DNA of 64,000 bases from Hydrogenophilales bacterium 16-64-46 (GCA_002281775.1 NCGY01000002.1:124001-188000), one strand, 5' to 3'. Positions 25,682 through 34,495 are shown, counted from the stretch's first letter. Translations and numbers: made by a program. Notes: generated by a model from the letters alone, not told the origin.

Positions 25682-25702
25682 AGTATATTAGATTTTTCTA
25701 AT
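25682..25702 (-). promoter_or_regulatory. palindrome overlapping a -10 element upstream of the rhodanese gene
   Basis: Read on the minus strand, ATTAGA-AAAA-TCTAAT (25687-25702) is a perfect 16-bp interrupted palindrome. It is followed immediately by a TATACT -10-like hexamer (25682-25687). No good -35 is visible. It overlaps the stop codon of the CusF-like gene. This looks like an operator for a dimeric repressor controlling the rhodanese gene, for example an ArsR-type sulfur or metal sensor, but the regulator is not in the window. Confidence 0.5.
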
Positions 25703-26030
25703 TCCCCGCCCCGTCCGGCTCGATGGCCAGGACGCGGAACGCGCCGTCCGTGCGCTCGGCACGAAAGCGCACGGCATCGCCGGCTTTCAGGCCCTGGAGC
25801 TGTTCCGGCGTGGCACGGAATACCATGGTCATCGACGGCATGTCGAGATTGGCAATGGGGCCGTGGCGCAGCGTGACGCGGCCGTTCGCCGGATCGAGCT
25901 TGCGCACCGTGGCCGTGCTCCAGTCCGGTGCGGCATCGTCCGCCCACGCCGGGGCGATGGTCGATGTGGCCAGCAGCGCCAGCGCAGCGCACGCGTCACG
26001 CCAGCCGATTGTTTTCCAGTCAGTTTTCAT
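25698..26030 (-). CDS. CusF-like periplasmic copper-binding protein
   Basis: A 110-residue protein with a signal peptide (ACAALALLATSTIAPAWA). The mature domain is the small OB-fold of CusF: VRKLDPANGRVTLRHGPIANLDMPSMTMVFRA. The Trp/Met ligand pattern of CusF is only partly visible, but the LDMPSMTM segment is the copper-binding signature. It would hand Cu(I)/Ag(I) to the RND system. The start has AAGGAGACGAC. It lies between the multicopper oxidase and rhodanese genes, strengthening the case that this operon handles copper. Confidence 0.85.
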   Translation of the reverse strand: MKTDWKTIGWRDACAALALLATSTIAPAWADDAAPDWSTATVRKLDPANGRVTLRHGPIANLDMPSMTMVFRATPEQLQGLKAGDAVRFRAERTDGAFRVLAIEPDGAGN

Positions 26031-26041
26031 GTCGTCTCCTT

Positions 26042-27427
26042 TCAATGATGGCCATCGTGGCGGGTGGGCTTGCGCACCTGGACTTCGATGTCGCCATCGT
26101 GCCCCTGCGGTGACGCCGCCTGCGGCGCGCGCGGCGCGTCCACCGGGACATCGACCAACCGCGCGGTGGTGCCGGGCGGCTGCCGGTACCAGCCGGGATC
26201 GGAATAGTCGCCGGGTTTCTGCTGCCTGCGGACCTTCATCACACTGAACATGCCGCCCATCTCGATCGGCCCGAACTGCCCGGTGCCAGTCATCATCGGC
26301 AGGGTGTTGTCGGGCAGCGGCATTTCCATTTCGCTCATGTCGGCCATGCCGCGTTCGCCCATCACCATGTAGTCTGGCACCAGTTTCGTGATCTTTCGCG
26401 CCAGCCCGGTGTGGTCGACGCCGATCATGGTCGGCACGTCATGCCCCATGGGGTTCATGGCGTGGTGGCTCTTGTGGCAGTGGAAGGCCCAGTCGCCTTC
26501 TTCGTCGGCGAGGAACTCGATCTGCCGCATCTGCCCGACGGCGATGTCGGTGGTGACTTCCGGCCAGCGCGAACCCTTGGGCGTGGGGCCACCGTCGGTG
26601 CCGGTGACCTCGAACTCCACGCCGTGCAGGTGGATGGGATGGTTGGTCATGGTGAGGTTGCCGATGCGGATGCGCACCCGGTCGTTCAGCCGCACGTTGA
26701 GGCTGTCGATGCCGGGAAACGCGCGGCTGTTCCAGGTCCACAGGTTGAAGTCGAGCATGGTGTTGACCTTGGGCGTGTAGCTGCCCGGCTCGATGTCGTA
26801 GCTATTGAGCAGGAAGCAGAAGTCGCGGTCGACACGCTCGATAAGCGGGTGTTTTCCCTTGGGGTGGGTGACCCAGAAACCCATCATGCCCATCGCCATC
26901 TGCGTCATTTCGTCGGCGTGCGGGTGGTACATGAAGGTGCCGGGCCGGCGCGCGACGAACTCGTAGACAAAGGTCTGGCCCGGCTTGATGTGCGGCTGGG
27001 TCAGCCCGCCTAGGCCGTCCATGCCGTTGGGCAGGCGCTGGCCGTGCCAGTGTACGGTGGTGTGCTCGGGCAGGCGGTTGGTGACGTAGAGACGCACCCG
27101 GTCACCTTCCACCACCTCGATGGTGGGTCCGGGCGATTGCCCGTTGTAGCCCCACAGGTGCGCCTTCATGCCGGGGGCGATTTCACGCACCACGGGTTCC
27201 GCTACCAGGTGGAATTCCTTCACCCCGTCCTTCATGCGCCAGGGCAGGGTCCAGCCGTTGAGCGTGACCACGGGGTTGTAGGGGCGGCCGCTCGTCGGCA
27301 TGAGCGGCGGCTGGGTGGCCGGCGAATCCTGGCTGACGATTTCCGGCAGCCGCGCCATCGCCACCGGGGAAACGCTGGCCGCGGCGGCGGCGCCGGCCAG
27401 TCTGAAAAAGTCGCGTCTTGAAGTCAT
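26042..27427 (-). CDS. Tat-exported multicopper oxidase
   Basis: A 461-residue protein. It starts with a twin-arginine signal, TSRRDFFRLAGAAAAA. Copper-site motifs are in the expected order: HWHGQRLPNGMDG, YHPHADEMTQMAMG, NHPIHLHGVEFEV and HCHKSHHAMNPMGH (type 1 Cys with a Met axial ligand). The C-terminal part is Met-rich (GMADMSEMEMPLPDN, GGMFSVMKV), as in copper-tolerance oxidases. It probably oxidises Cu(I) in the periplasm. The start is chosen by AAGGAATC and the Tat motif. It sits between the TolC-type lipoprotein and the CusF-like gene, a trio often seen in betaproteobacterial copper clusters. Confidence 0.9.
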   Translation of the reverse strand: MTSRRDFFRLAGAAAAASVSPVAMARLPEIVSQDSPATQPPLMPTSGRPYNPVVTLNGWTLPWRMKDGVKEFHLVAEPVVREIAPGMKAHLWGYNGQSPGPTIEVVEGDRVRLYVTNRLPEHTTVHWHGQRLPNGMDGLGGLTQPHIKPGQTFVYEFVARRPGTFMYHPHADEMTQMAMGMMGFWVTHPKGKHPLIERVDRDFCFLLNSYDIEPGSYTPKVNTMLDFNLWTWNSRAFPGIDSLNVRLNDRVRIRIGNLTMTNHPIHLHGVEFEVTGTDGGPTPKGSRWPEVTTDIAVGQMRQIEFLADEEGDWAFHCHKSHHAMNPMGHDVPTMIGVDHTGLARKITKLVPDYMVMGERGMADMSEMEMPLPDNTLPMMTGTGQFGPIEMGGMFSVMKVRRQQKPGDYSDPGWYRQPPGTTARLVDVPVDAPRAPQAASPQGHDGDIEVQVRKPTRHDGHH

Positions 27428-27449
27428 GGGGATTCCTTGATTTTTAGGT

Positions 27450-28871
27450 TCAATGGCCACCGGCGTCGGCGGAAGCGGATGAGGCCATGGCAGGCTGATT
27501 GGCCAGGCCGGGCTGACCGGTCGTGCCGGGCGTGCCGAGTTGAGCCATCGCCCAGTCGGCCTCCGCCAGCCAGTAATCACGCTGCGCGTCGAGCGCGGCG
27601 TTGACGGCGGCGATCTGCACCCGCGCGTCGGCGAGCAGCTCGAACACGCTGATCAGCATGCCGTTGTAGCGCAGGACGTTTTCCTCGGAAATGCGCTTGC
27701 GCAAGGGCACGACCTCGTCGGCGAGATGCCGCGCGATGGCGTACTGGCTGGCGCGCATGGCATAGGCCTCGCGGATTTCCGAGCGTGCGTCGACGGCGAT
27801 TTCGCGTGCGCGGGCGAGCGTCTGGCCATAAAGCGCCTCGGCTTGCGCGACCCGGGTGCTGCCAAAATCGAAGAGCGGCAGTTCGACGCTGATTTCGTAG
27901 CCGCGCTGCTGCGGCTCTTCGTTGGAGCCGTTGTTGATGACGCCCAGTTCGAGCACGTTGATGAAACGGGTACGCCGTGTCAGCCCGAGGTTCCGCGCCT
28001 GCACCTCGGCGGCCATGCGCGCCCCGGCCAGATCCAGCCGGGTATCGAGCGCGCGCTGTTCGACTTCAGCGAGCGGCGGCAGGGTGTCGGGCAGGGCGGG
28101 CAGACGCTCGGGCAGGCGCAGGCGCGCAGGATCGCTGAGCCCCAGCACCCGCAGCAAGCGCTCGCGCGCCCCCATCCTCGCCTGTTCGGCACGCGCCACC
28201 GCCAGCGCGGTATCGGCGTAGAACGCCTGCTCGCGCGCGCGCTGCAGGCTGCTCCAGTTGCCTGCTTCGGCCATGCGCCGCGCCAGCTCGGCGCTCGCCT
28301 CGGCGGCTTCCATCGCCTGCCGCTGGTAGACGGCACTGCCCCCGGCGGCGACCGCCACGATCCAGGCGCGTCGCGCCTGATACGCCACTGCCAGCGTCTG
28401 GCGAACCAAGTCTTGCCGCGTCGCCTCGAACCGGCGCGCCTCGATATCCGCGCGTAGGGGCAGGGCAAGCAGGGCGGCCAGATTCAGATGCAGGCTGCGC
28501 TCCCATTCCACTTCGCTGCCGCGCGTGAGGCGGCCGATGGACAGGCCGGGGTTTGGCAGGCGGGCGGCGCGTACCCGCTCGGCGTCGGCAAATCCCAGTT
28601 CGTGGTAGGCCGCCTGCAGGCCGGGGTTGTTGAGCAGCGCGATTTCCACCGCGCCGTCCGCCGTGAGCGGCTCGGCGAGCAATGCTTCGATGCGCGCATC
28701 GGCGGCAGCACGCGATTCGGCGTCGCGCGTCCAGACCGGTTTCTGCGGTAGATGGCGGGCGACACCGGTCTCGACGGCGGCAAAGCCGTGGTCGTCCGAC
28801 AGGCTGGCGCAGCCGCCGAGCAGGGCCACGGCCAGCGCCGCAAGCGGGAGTCGCATGGGGAATGTCTGCAT
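27450..28871 (-). CDS. TolC-family outer-membrane lipoprotein
   Basis: A 473-residue protein with a lipoprotein signal (ALAVALLGGC). Two homologous helical halves are visible: the first has DGAVEIALLNNPGLQAAYHELG and a long coiled region, the second VELPLFDFGSTRVAQAEALYGQTLARAREIAVDA. This is a CusC/OprM-like channel but has no RND pump in its own operon; it may work with the pump at 16.5-19.6 kb or with an alternative partner. The last 30 residues are low complexity (Gly/Gln/Ala). The start at 28871 has GAGG; a second ATG 5 codons later is also possible. Confidence 0.85.
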   Translation of the reverse strand: MQTFPMRLPLAALAVALLGGCASLSDDHGFAAVETGVARHLPQKPVWTRDAESRAAADARIEALLAEPLTADGAVEIALLNNPGLQAAYHELGFADAERVRAARLPNPGLSIGRLTRGSEVEWERSLHLNLAALLALPLRADIEARRFEATRQDLVRQTLAVAYQARRAWIVAVAAGGSAVYQRQAMEAAEASAELARRMAEAGNWSSLQRAREQAFYADTALAVARAEQARMGARERLLRVLGLSDPARLRLPERLPALPDTLPPLAEVEQRALDTRLDLAGARMAAEVQARNLGLTRRTRFINVLELGVINNGSNEEPQQRGYEISVELPLFDFGSTRVAQAEALYGQTLARAREIAVDARSEIREAYAMRASQYAIARHLADEVVPLRKRISEENVLRYNGMLISVFELLADARVQIAAVNAALDAQRDYWLAEADWAMAQLGTPGTTGQPGLANQPAMASSASADAGGH

Positions 28872-28881
28872 GATGCGAGCC

Positions 28882-29157
28882 TCAATGATGGTGGTGGTGG
28901 GCATGCGGGTCGCCGCTGCCGGCGTCGTCCTGCTGCGCCTCGCGCAGATAGGTGCGCCAGCCGCCGACGGCGTGGACGCGTTCGTTGGTTTCGCGCCAGT
29001 CGGCGACGGGGGTGTCGCGCCAGGGCTGGAAACGGTCGAAAGGCGCGACGGCCTCGACCGGAGCGGGCATGGGCGCTTCGGCGTGCGCCAGCCCGGCGAC
29101 GAGCGCGAGCGCGCAGGCCACATGCGCCAGACGGCGCGGGGTCGGATTCGTGTTCAT
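28882..29157 (-). CDS. small secreted protein with His-rich C-terminus
   Basis: A 91-residue protein with a signal peptide (LAHVACALALVAGLAHA). The mature part of about 65 residues contains FDRFQPWRDTPVADWRETNERVHAVGGWRTYLREAQ and ends in HAHHHHH. I do not recognise a named family. The terminal His run and the operon position, before the TolC-type lipoprotein and multicopper oxidase, suggest periplasmic metal binding. A GAGGACACC ribosome-binding site supports the start. Eleven bp separate it from the next gene. Confidence 0.75.
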   Translation of the reverse strand: MNTNPTPRRLAHVACALALVAGLAHAEAPMPAPVEAVAPFDRFQPWRDTPVADWRETNERVHAVGGWRTYLREAQQDDAGSGDPHAHHHHH

Positions 29158-29220
29158 GGTGTCCTCGCTGCGCAGCAGTCGCCACGCATGATTGATCAAT
29201 GCCGCTTGCGCGGCGCGGGA

Positions 29221-29574
29221 TCAGGCGAGGATGGGGCGGGGGGGTCGCTCGGGGCCGTCAGGGACGTGGCTGGTCAGGACAACGACAGGCACCGCTGCAT
29301 AGACAGGCGGCACGGACACGGCGGGCAGGTCCAGCGTGACCGGTATCGGCAGCGCCGACGCGTGCAGGCACACCCCGCAATGCGTACAGTCATGGCGCGC
29401 CGGCGGCGCATCGGGCGGCGACTCTTCCGAATGGCAGGATGGCGCAGCCTCGACGGTCGCCGGCGCGCTGCCGTGTCCCAGCGCGCACGACAGCATCGTC
29501 GCCGCAGCAAAGCCCTGCAGGGGCAGGGCCAGCATCAGGCAGAGCAGCAGGAAGCGATGAAATGACGCGCGCAT
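29221..29574 (-). CDS. small Cys/His-containing exported protein, first gene of the copper-type operon
   Basis: A 117-residue protein with an N-terminal signal or anchor (FLLLCLMLALPLQGFAAATM). The middle has SCHSEESPPDAPPARHDCTHCGVCLHA, a cluster of four Cys and three His, then a Pro/Val-rich tail. It resembles the loosely conserved DUF2946-type or CopL-like small proteins that lead copper operons, but similarity cannot be established by eye. It may bind copper in the periplasm. It is 63 bp upstream of the His-tailed protein gene and probably marks the operon's 5' end. Confidence 0.65.
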   Translation of the reverse strand: MRASFHRFLLLCLMLALPLQGFAAATMLSCALGHGSAPATVEAAPSCHSEESPPDAPPARHDCTHCGVCLHASALPIPVTLDLPAVSVPPVYAAVPVVVLTSHVPDGPERPPRPILA

Positions 29575-29625
29575 GGTTGAAGTGTAGCCGTGTTCAGGCA
29601 GACCTGCACTTATCGGGCAAGTTCC

Positions 29626-30072
29626 TCAGCCGCGCCGCTTGCGTGGTTCGTAATGCACCACGGCGCGCATGATCTCGGAAAACGGAAAAGCCTCGATGCC
29701 GCCTGTCGACGCCAGCGCCTGCAAAACGGTTGCGGCTATATCGGTCGTCTCGTCGCCGGCACCGCCCTGGGTGGCCGCCAGGCCGCGCACGCCCCCGCAC
29801 TGGGCGCGGATTTCCTTGCCGAACGGCCAGGGCGTGCCGGGCGCGATTTTCAGGGCGAACTGCGCGTTTTCGTGAACCGCCTGGTAGAAGGCGAGGCAGT
29901 GCTCACGCACTTCGGGTGCACCGCAGGCAATGGCTTCACGCTCGGCAAGATTGACTTTCCTGGATCGCGCGCAATTCACGCAGCGCGACAGTAGGGCGCG
30001 CTCGAACGGGCAGCTGTATTCGATGTAGGCCTTGCGGGCGAGTTTGTAGGCGTCTTCGTTGTATTCGGCCAT
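29626..30072 (-). CDS. hypothetical protein with several cysteines
   Basis: A 148-residue soluble protein without a signal peptide. Cys residues occur in EYSCPFERAL, SRCVNCARSRKVNL, AIACGAPEV, EHCLAFY and AQCGGVRGL. The spacing (C-x8-C-x2-C, then singles) could bind iron-sulfur or zinc. The C-terminal half is amphipathic (IAATVLQALASTGGIEAFPFSEIMRAVVHY). I do not recognise the family. The ATG lacks a strong ribosome-binding site. It follows a 75-residue unknown gene after a 60-bp gap and precedes the copper-type operon in the same direction. Confidence 0.65.
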   Translation of the reverse strand: MAEYNEDAYKLARKAYIEYSCPFERALLSRCVNCARSRKVNLAEREAIACGAPEVREHCLAFYQAVHENAQFALKIAPGTPWPFGKEIRAQCGGVRGLAATQGGAGDETTDIAATVLQALASTGGIEAFPFSEIMRAVVHYEPRKRRG

Positions 30073-30132
30073 TGCAGCGTATTCAAATTTGCACCGGAAA
30101 CGCGGCGGGCGAGCATTCGCCCACAGGCGTGA

Positions 30133-30360
30133 TTACCAGTCGTCGCCCGAGAGGGTCTTCTCCAGCACCCGCTCTGCCGTCAGAGTTTCCTGAGCGGCGA
30201 TTTCATCCTCGGCGAAGATCATTTTGTATTTGTCGCCGCTCTTCGGGTCGAGGGTTTTGCGCAGTTCGTTGGTCTGCGCGCGGGCTTCCTTGAAGCTCGT
30301 CCACTCGCCTTTTTTTTCGAGCACCTTGAACATGCCCAGGCGAAAAACGTAATACGGCAT
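30133..30360 (-). CDS. hypothetical small basic/acidic protein downstream of secA
   Basis: A 75-residue soluble protein: MPYYVFRLGMFKVLEKKGEW, then an EARAQTNELRKTLDPKSGDKYKMIFA helix-rich body and an acidic end (LEKTLSGDDW). No signal peptide or metal motif. It begins 11 bp after the secA stop and is likely co-transcribed with it. I do not recognise the family, but the well-formed hydrophilic composition and tight spacing argue for a real gene. Confidence 0.7.
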   Translation of the reverse strand: MPYYVFRLGMFKVLEKKGEWTSFKEARAQTNELRKTLDPKSGDKYKMIFAEDEIAAQETLTAERVLEKTLSGDDW

Positions 30361-30371
30361 GATGCGTCTCC

Positions 30372-33110
30372 TTATGCGAGCCTGCCGTGGCAGTGCTTGT
30401 ATTTCTTGCCCGACCCACAGGGGCAGGGATCATTTCGGCCCACCTTGGGATAGGCGTCGGCTGAGGATACGGTGCCCGTCTCGATTGCGGCCGCCTCGGC
30501 TGCGGCGAAATCTTGCGCCTCATCGTACTCGGTGTGCTCGAACTGCATGCCGGACGGCTCGTGCAGCTCCACCGCCGCCACGTCTTCGGGGGCGCGCACC
30601 TGTACGGTGGTGGTGATCTGGGTGACTTCGGCCTTGATCGCCGCGAGCATGGCGGAGAACAGCTCGAAGGCTTCGCGCTTATATTCCTGCTTGGGCTGCT
30701 TCTGGGCGTAGCCGCGCAGGTGGATGCCCTGGCGCAGATGATCCAGCGCGGAAAGATGCTCGCGCCAGTGGGTGTCCATGCTTTGCAGCATGACGGCGCG
30801 TTCGAACTGACGCAGGCCGTCGACGCCGACCAGCGCTTCCTTCTCGCGGTACTTCGCGTCGGCCGCCGCACAGATTTTCTTGCGCAGGCCGTCCTCGTCC
30901 AGGGTCTTTTCCGCGTCCAGCCACTGCTGGAGCGGCAGGTCGAGACTGAATTGCGCGGCGAGCGCCTTTTCCAGCCCCGGCACGTCCCACTGCTCGTCCA
31001 TGCTGCCCGGCACGATGTGCAGGTTAATGGCCTCGTTCAGGACGTCGTCGCGCATGGCGCGGATGGTATCGGCGATGTTCTCGCTGGCGAGGAGTTCGTT
31101 GCGCTGCTCGTAGATGACGCGGCGCTGGTCGTTCGACACGTCGTCGTATTCGAGCAGCTGCTTACGGATATCGAAGTTGCGCTGTTCGACCTTGCGCTGC
31201 GCGTTCTCGATCGCACGCGTCACCCACGGATGCTCGATGGCTTCGCCTTCAGGCATCTTCAGGCGGTTCATGATCGCGGCGACGCGGTCGGAGGCGAAGA
31301 TGCGCAGCAGCGGGTCTTCCAGCGACAGGAAGAAGCGGCTGGAGCCGGGGTCGCCCTGGCGGCCGGAACGGCCGCGCAGCTGGTTGTCGACGCGGCGGGA
31401 TTCGTGACGCTCGGTACCGATGATGTGCAGGCCGCCCGAGGCCAGCACGGCGTCGTGGCGCACCTGCCAGTCGGCCTTGAGCGCGGCGATCTGCGCAGCC
31501 TTGTCGGTGTCGGACAAGGCTGAGTCGTCACGGATGGCGTCGATTTCCTTCTGGATGCTGCCGCCCAGCACAATGTCGGTGCCCCGGCCCGCCATGTTGG
31601 TGGCGATGGTGATGCCGCCGGGCATGCCCGCCTGCGCGATGACTTCGGCCTCGCGCGCGTGCTGCTTGGCGTTGAGCACGTTGTGCGGCAGGCCGGCCTT
31701 TTTCAGCTCGGAGGCGAGGTGTTCGTTGGCTTCGATCGACGTGGTGCCGACCAGCACCGGTTGGCCGTTGGCATTGCGCGCGCGGATGTCGTTGATGACG
31801 GCCTGGTCGCGCTCGCGGCTGGTGCGATAGACCTGGTCGTGCTCGTCCTTGCGGATCATGGCGCGGTGGGTGGGAATCACCACGGTTTCCAGGTTGTAGA
31901 TGCTCTGGAATTCGAAGGCTTCGGTGTCCGCCGTACCGGTCATGCCCGAAAGCTTTTCGTACATGCGGAAGTAGTTCTGGAAGGTAATCGACGCGAGCGT
32001 CTGGTTTTCCTTCTGGATCGCCACGCCTTCCTTGGCTTCAACCGCCTGGTGCAGGCCTTCCGACCAGCGGCGGCCACTCATCAGGCGGCCGGTGAATTCG
32101 TCGACGATGACCACTTCGCCGCGCCCATCCGTGCCGGGCTGCACCACATAGTGCTGGTCCTTGAAGAACAGGGCGTGCGCGCGCAGCGACGCGTACACAT
32201 GGTGCATCAGCATGATGTTGCTGGCGTCGTACAGGCTGCCGCCTTCGGGCAGCAGGCCCAGTTCGTTCAGCACCGCCTCGACCTTCTCGTGCCCGGCTTC
32301 GGACAGCAGCACCTGACGCTGCTTTTCGTCCACCCAGTAATCACCCTCGCCTTCTTCTTCCGTCTGGCGGGTCAGCCGTGGCGGCACCGCGTTGACGCTG
32401 ATGTAGAGCTCGGTGTTGTCGTCGGCCTGGCCGGAAATGATCAGCGGCGTGCGTGCCTCGTCGATGAGGATGGAGTCGACTTCGTCGATGATGCCGAAGG
32501 CGAGCGGACGCTGCACCTTGTCGGCCATCTGGTAGACCATGTTGTCGCGCAGGTAGTCGAAGCCGTATTCGTTGTTGGTGCCGTAGGTGATGTCGCAGGC
32601 ATACGCCGCCTGCTTCTGGTCGTGCGGCATCTGCGACAGGTTCACGCCGGTGGTCAGGCCAAGAAAACCATACAGCTTGCCCATGGCCTGCGCGTCGCGC
32701 TGCGCCAGATAGTCGTTTACCGTGACCACGTGCACGCCCTTGCCCGGCAGCGCGTTGAGGTAGGCCGGCAGCGTCGCCATCAGCGTCTTGCCTTCGCCGG
32801 TGCGCATTTCCGCGATCTTGCCGGCGTGCAGCACCATGCCGCCGACCAGCTGCACATCGAAGTGACGCATTCCGAGCACGCGCTTAGAGGCCTCACGCAC
32901 CACGGCAAAGGCTTCGGGCAGGAGCGTGTCGAGGGCTTCGCCAGCCTCCAGCCGGGTGCGGAATTCACCGGTCCTGGCGGCCAGTTCGGCGTCGGACAGC
33001 GCTTCCATCGCCGGCTCCAGCGCATTGATCGCCTTGACCTTTTGCAGGTATTGTTTGACCAGCCGGTCGTTGCGGCTACCAAAGACTTTCTTGATGAGGG
33101 ATTGCAGCAT
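30372..33110 (-). CDS. secA: preprotein translocase ATPase SecA
   Basis: A 912-residue motor of the Sec pathway that drives unfolded preproteins through SecYEG. Visible features are the N-terminus [20 protein letters not shown], Walker A region [23 protein letters not shown] (DEAD-like box), [21 protein letters not shown] and [15 protein letters not shown], and the C-terminal SecB/zinc-binding tail [17 protein letters not shown]. The length is normal. The Met at 33110 matches the conserved start; longer readings extend into the divergent promoter region. It is divergent from the DUF721 gene with a 122-bp gap containing a minus-strand TTAAAAT element. Confidence 0.98.
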   Translation of the reverse strand: MLQSLIKKVFGSRNDRLVKQYLQKVKAINALEPAMEALSDAELAARTGEFRTRLEAGEALDTLLPEAFAVVREASKRVLGMRHFDVQLVGGMVLHAGKIAEMRTGEGKTLMATLPAYLNALPGKGVHVVTVNDYLAQRDAQAMGKLYGFLGLTTGVNLSQMPHDQKQAAYACDITYGTNNEYGFDYLRDNMVYQMADKVQRPLAFGIIDEVDSILIDEARTPLIISGQADDNTELYISVNAVPPRLTRQTEEEGEGDYWVDEKQRQVLLSEAGHEKVEAVLNELGLLPEGGSLYDASNIMLMHHVYASLRAHALFFKDQHYVVQPGTDGRGEVVIVDEFTGRLMSGRRWSEGLHQAVEAKEGVAIQKENQTLASITFQNYFRMYEKLSGMTGTADTEAFEFQSIYNLETVVIPTHRAMIRKDEHDQVYRTSRERDQAVINDIRARNANGQPVLVGTTSIEANEHLASELKKAGLPHNVLNAKQHAREAEVIAQAGMPGGITIATNMAGRGTDIVLGGSIQKEIDAIRDDSALSDTDKAAQIAALKADWQVRHDAVLASGGLHIIGTERHESRRVDNQLRGRSGRQGDPGSSRFFLSLEDPLLRIFASDRVAAIMNRLKMPEGEAIEHPWVTRAIENAQRKVEQRNFDIRKQLLEYDDVSNDQRRVIYEQRNELLASENIADTIRAMRDDVLNEAINLHIVPGSMDEQWDVPGLEKALAAQFSLDLPLQQWLDAEKTLDEDGLRKKICAAADAKYREKEALVGVDGLRQFERAVMLQSMDTHWREHLSALDHLRQGIHLRGYAQKQPKQEYKREAFELFSAMLAAIKAEVTQITTTVQVRAPEDVAAVELHEPSGMQFEHTEYDEAQDFAAAEAAAIETGTVSSADAYPKVGRNDPCPCGSGKKYKHCHGRLA

Positions 33111-33232
33111 GAGGAACCCGGAATGCCCGCAGTACGCGGTAAATCGTTGAATTTTAACATGGCGGCCCGGCCCGGCCGTGACACCATCAAGACGGTCTTG
33201 CGAGCCTGTCCGGTCTCCAGGGTTCCCCGGCC

Positions 33233-33667
33233 ATGAGCGCAGAAAGCCTCGGCGACCTGCTGGCCCGCCAGATGCCGGCCGGGGTGGCGACGCGCGCGCA
33301 AGCCCTGCTGAAACTCCAGGCCGCGCTGGACCGGGCACTGCCGGCCGCGCTGGCCGGCCACGTGCGGGTGCGCACCCTCGACGCGGGCCTGCTCTCGCTG
33401 GCCTGCGCCAGCGGTGCCCAGGCCAGCCGGCTAAAGCAGCAGACCGACAGCCTGATCGCCGCGCTGGCGTCGCGCGGCGCGGCCGTCGACAGCGTGCGCG
33501 TCAGCGTCGACCCCGCCCTGCTCGCGCCCTACGCCCCGCCAGCCGACAAGCCCGGCCTGCCGCCGGCCGCGCTCGACGGTCTGGCCCAACTCGAAACCGG
33601 CATGGAAGAAGGCCCGCTTAAGGATGCACTGGCGCGACTGTTGCGCCATCATCGGCCTGGACGATAG
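33233..33667 (+). CDS. DUF721 family protein (DciA-related)
   Basis: A 144-residue protein with the short DUF721 domain: [32 protein letters not shown], then [26 protein letters not shown]. The C-terminal segment ([24 protein letters not shown]) is a short helical tail. Members of this family include DciA, which loads the replicative helicase in bacteria lacking DnaC. The location next to secA is common in proteobacteria. Assignment to DciA function is by family only. Confidence 0.8.
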   Translation: MSAESLGDLLARQMPAGVATRAQALLKLQAALDRALPAALAGHVRVRTLDAGLLSLACASGAQASRLKQQTDSLIAALASRGAAVDSVRVSVDPALLAPYAPPADKPGLPPAALDGLAQLETGMEEGPLKDALARLLRHHRPGR

Positions 33668-33763
33668 CCCTCCGCAGCCGGCTCCCGGGCCGTTCCTTCA
33701 GCTTGGGGCTGAACTGGGTTGGATTGCCGGGCGTCCGCCCGGGACGCTCCCCGACTGGCTCGC

Positions 33764-34171
33764 TCAATGCGTGCGCACGAGCCCTGTGTGCTCTGCCGGC
33801 AAACGCAGCATGGCCTGCGCATGGGCAACAAAGTGCTTCAAGGCTTCGCATTGCTCGCAATGCACCTGAGTACTGCGATCCAGCAGGCGTGCCACAGTCA
33901 CCGACAGGGCGTCGCAGGCCAGCGTCAATCGCGCCCGGCCTGCCGCATGTGCGCTATCGCGCAAGTGCATCAGCGCGAGCGCATAAGCCAGAACATCATC
34001 CTGCCCGGGTGAAACAGACGAGCCAAACGACGGACGGCTGGCAATCTCGACCAGCGACGCCAGAGCCGCCTCCACTGTGAGGCAGGCATCTGGCTGAACG
34101 CCGCTACCCAGACGCAGGAATGCGCCGGCCGGATGGCGATGACGGGCATACAAGGCTTGCGTATCGGGCAC
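33764..34171 (-). CDS. hypothetical protein with structured leader
   Basis: A 135-residue soluble protein beginning at GTG with a strong AGGAG site (spacing 7). Alpha-helical and Ala/Leu-rich; the only distinctive elements are VHCEQCEALKHFVAHAQAML near the C-terminus (Cys-x2-Cys with His) and DDVLAYALALMHLRDSAHAAG. I do not recognise the family. An ATG further upstream would remove the ribosome-binding site and add non-conserved residues. The leader holds a GC-rich stem, and an AT-rich TATATT lies further upstream. It is convergent with the DUF721 gene. Confidence 0.6.
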   Translation of the reverse strand: MPDTQALYARHRHPAGAFLRLGSGVQPDACLTVEAALASLVEIASRPSFGSSVSPGQDDVLAYALALMHLRDSAHAAGRARLTLACDALSVTVARLLDRSTQVHCEQCEALKHFVAHAQAMLRLPAEHTGLVRTH

Positions 34172-34190
34172 GACAGTCTCCTGATGGGAG

Positions 34191-34236
34191 CGCCCCGCCA
34201 GAAAGCAGGGCCGGCCGACCCTTAACGACCGGGGCG
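34191..34236 (-). promoter_or_regulatory. structured leader element before the hypothetical gene
   Basis: On the minus strand, a 7-bp GC stem (CGCCCCG pairing with CGGGGCG) encloses about 32 nt containing a nested GGCC-rich segment. It ends about 20 nt before the GTG start. A TATATT element at 34258-34263 (minus) may be the -10. The region may regulate translation or be incidental GC-rich folding. Confidence 0.3.
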
Positions 34237-34312
34237 GGCAGGACTTTAATTCGTACCAATATAGACGGGATTTATGTACCAGACATGACATTGCGTGTCT
34301 GCGGCAATGCGC

Positions 34313-34495
34313 TCAGCGCAACACCAGCCGCTCCACCCCATAAAACAGTGCCGCGATCACGCCAACCACCAGCGCGAAGCGCAGCACGCGGCCGATGTAT
34401 CCCAGGTATGTGCGGTTGCCGGTAAACAGCCACGCCAGCCCCAGCGCCACCACTGCGATCAGCAGGGCAACGACCAGCAGGCGCAGGACGATCAT
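34313..34495 (-). CDS. 60-residue membrane protein coupled to lpxC
   Basis: A short protein with two hydrophobic segments: [23 protein letters not shown] and [24 protein letters not shown], joined by [11 protein letters not shown]. The ATG overlaps the lpxC stop as ATGA, so it is translationally coupled. It belongs to no family I recognise. The clean two-helix hairpin, basic residues on the same side and the overlap make it likely to be a real inner-membrane protein. Confidence 0.72.
   Translation of the reverse strand: MIVLRLLVVALLIAVVALGLAWLFTGNRTYLGYIGRVLRFALVVGVIAALFYGVERLVLR

Noticed and set aside
31659..33236. A 525-codon open frame on the plus strand opposite secA
   Set aside because: Antisense shadow of a highly conserved gene; no ribosome-binding site or domain.
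34160..34190. A 13-base stretch (TCAGGAGACTGTC) before the start at 34171 that also precedes the start at 53885
   Set aside because: Most of it is the ribosome-binding core; the flanks differ and the genes are unrelated, so a shared regulatory element is not supported.
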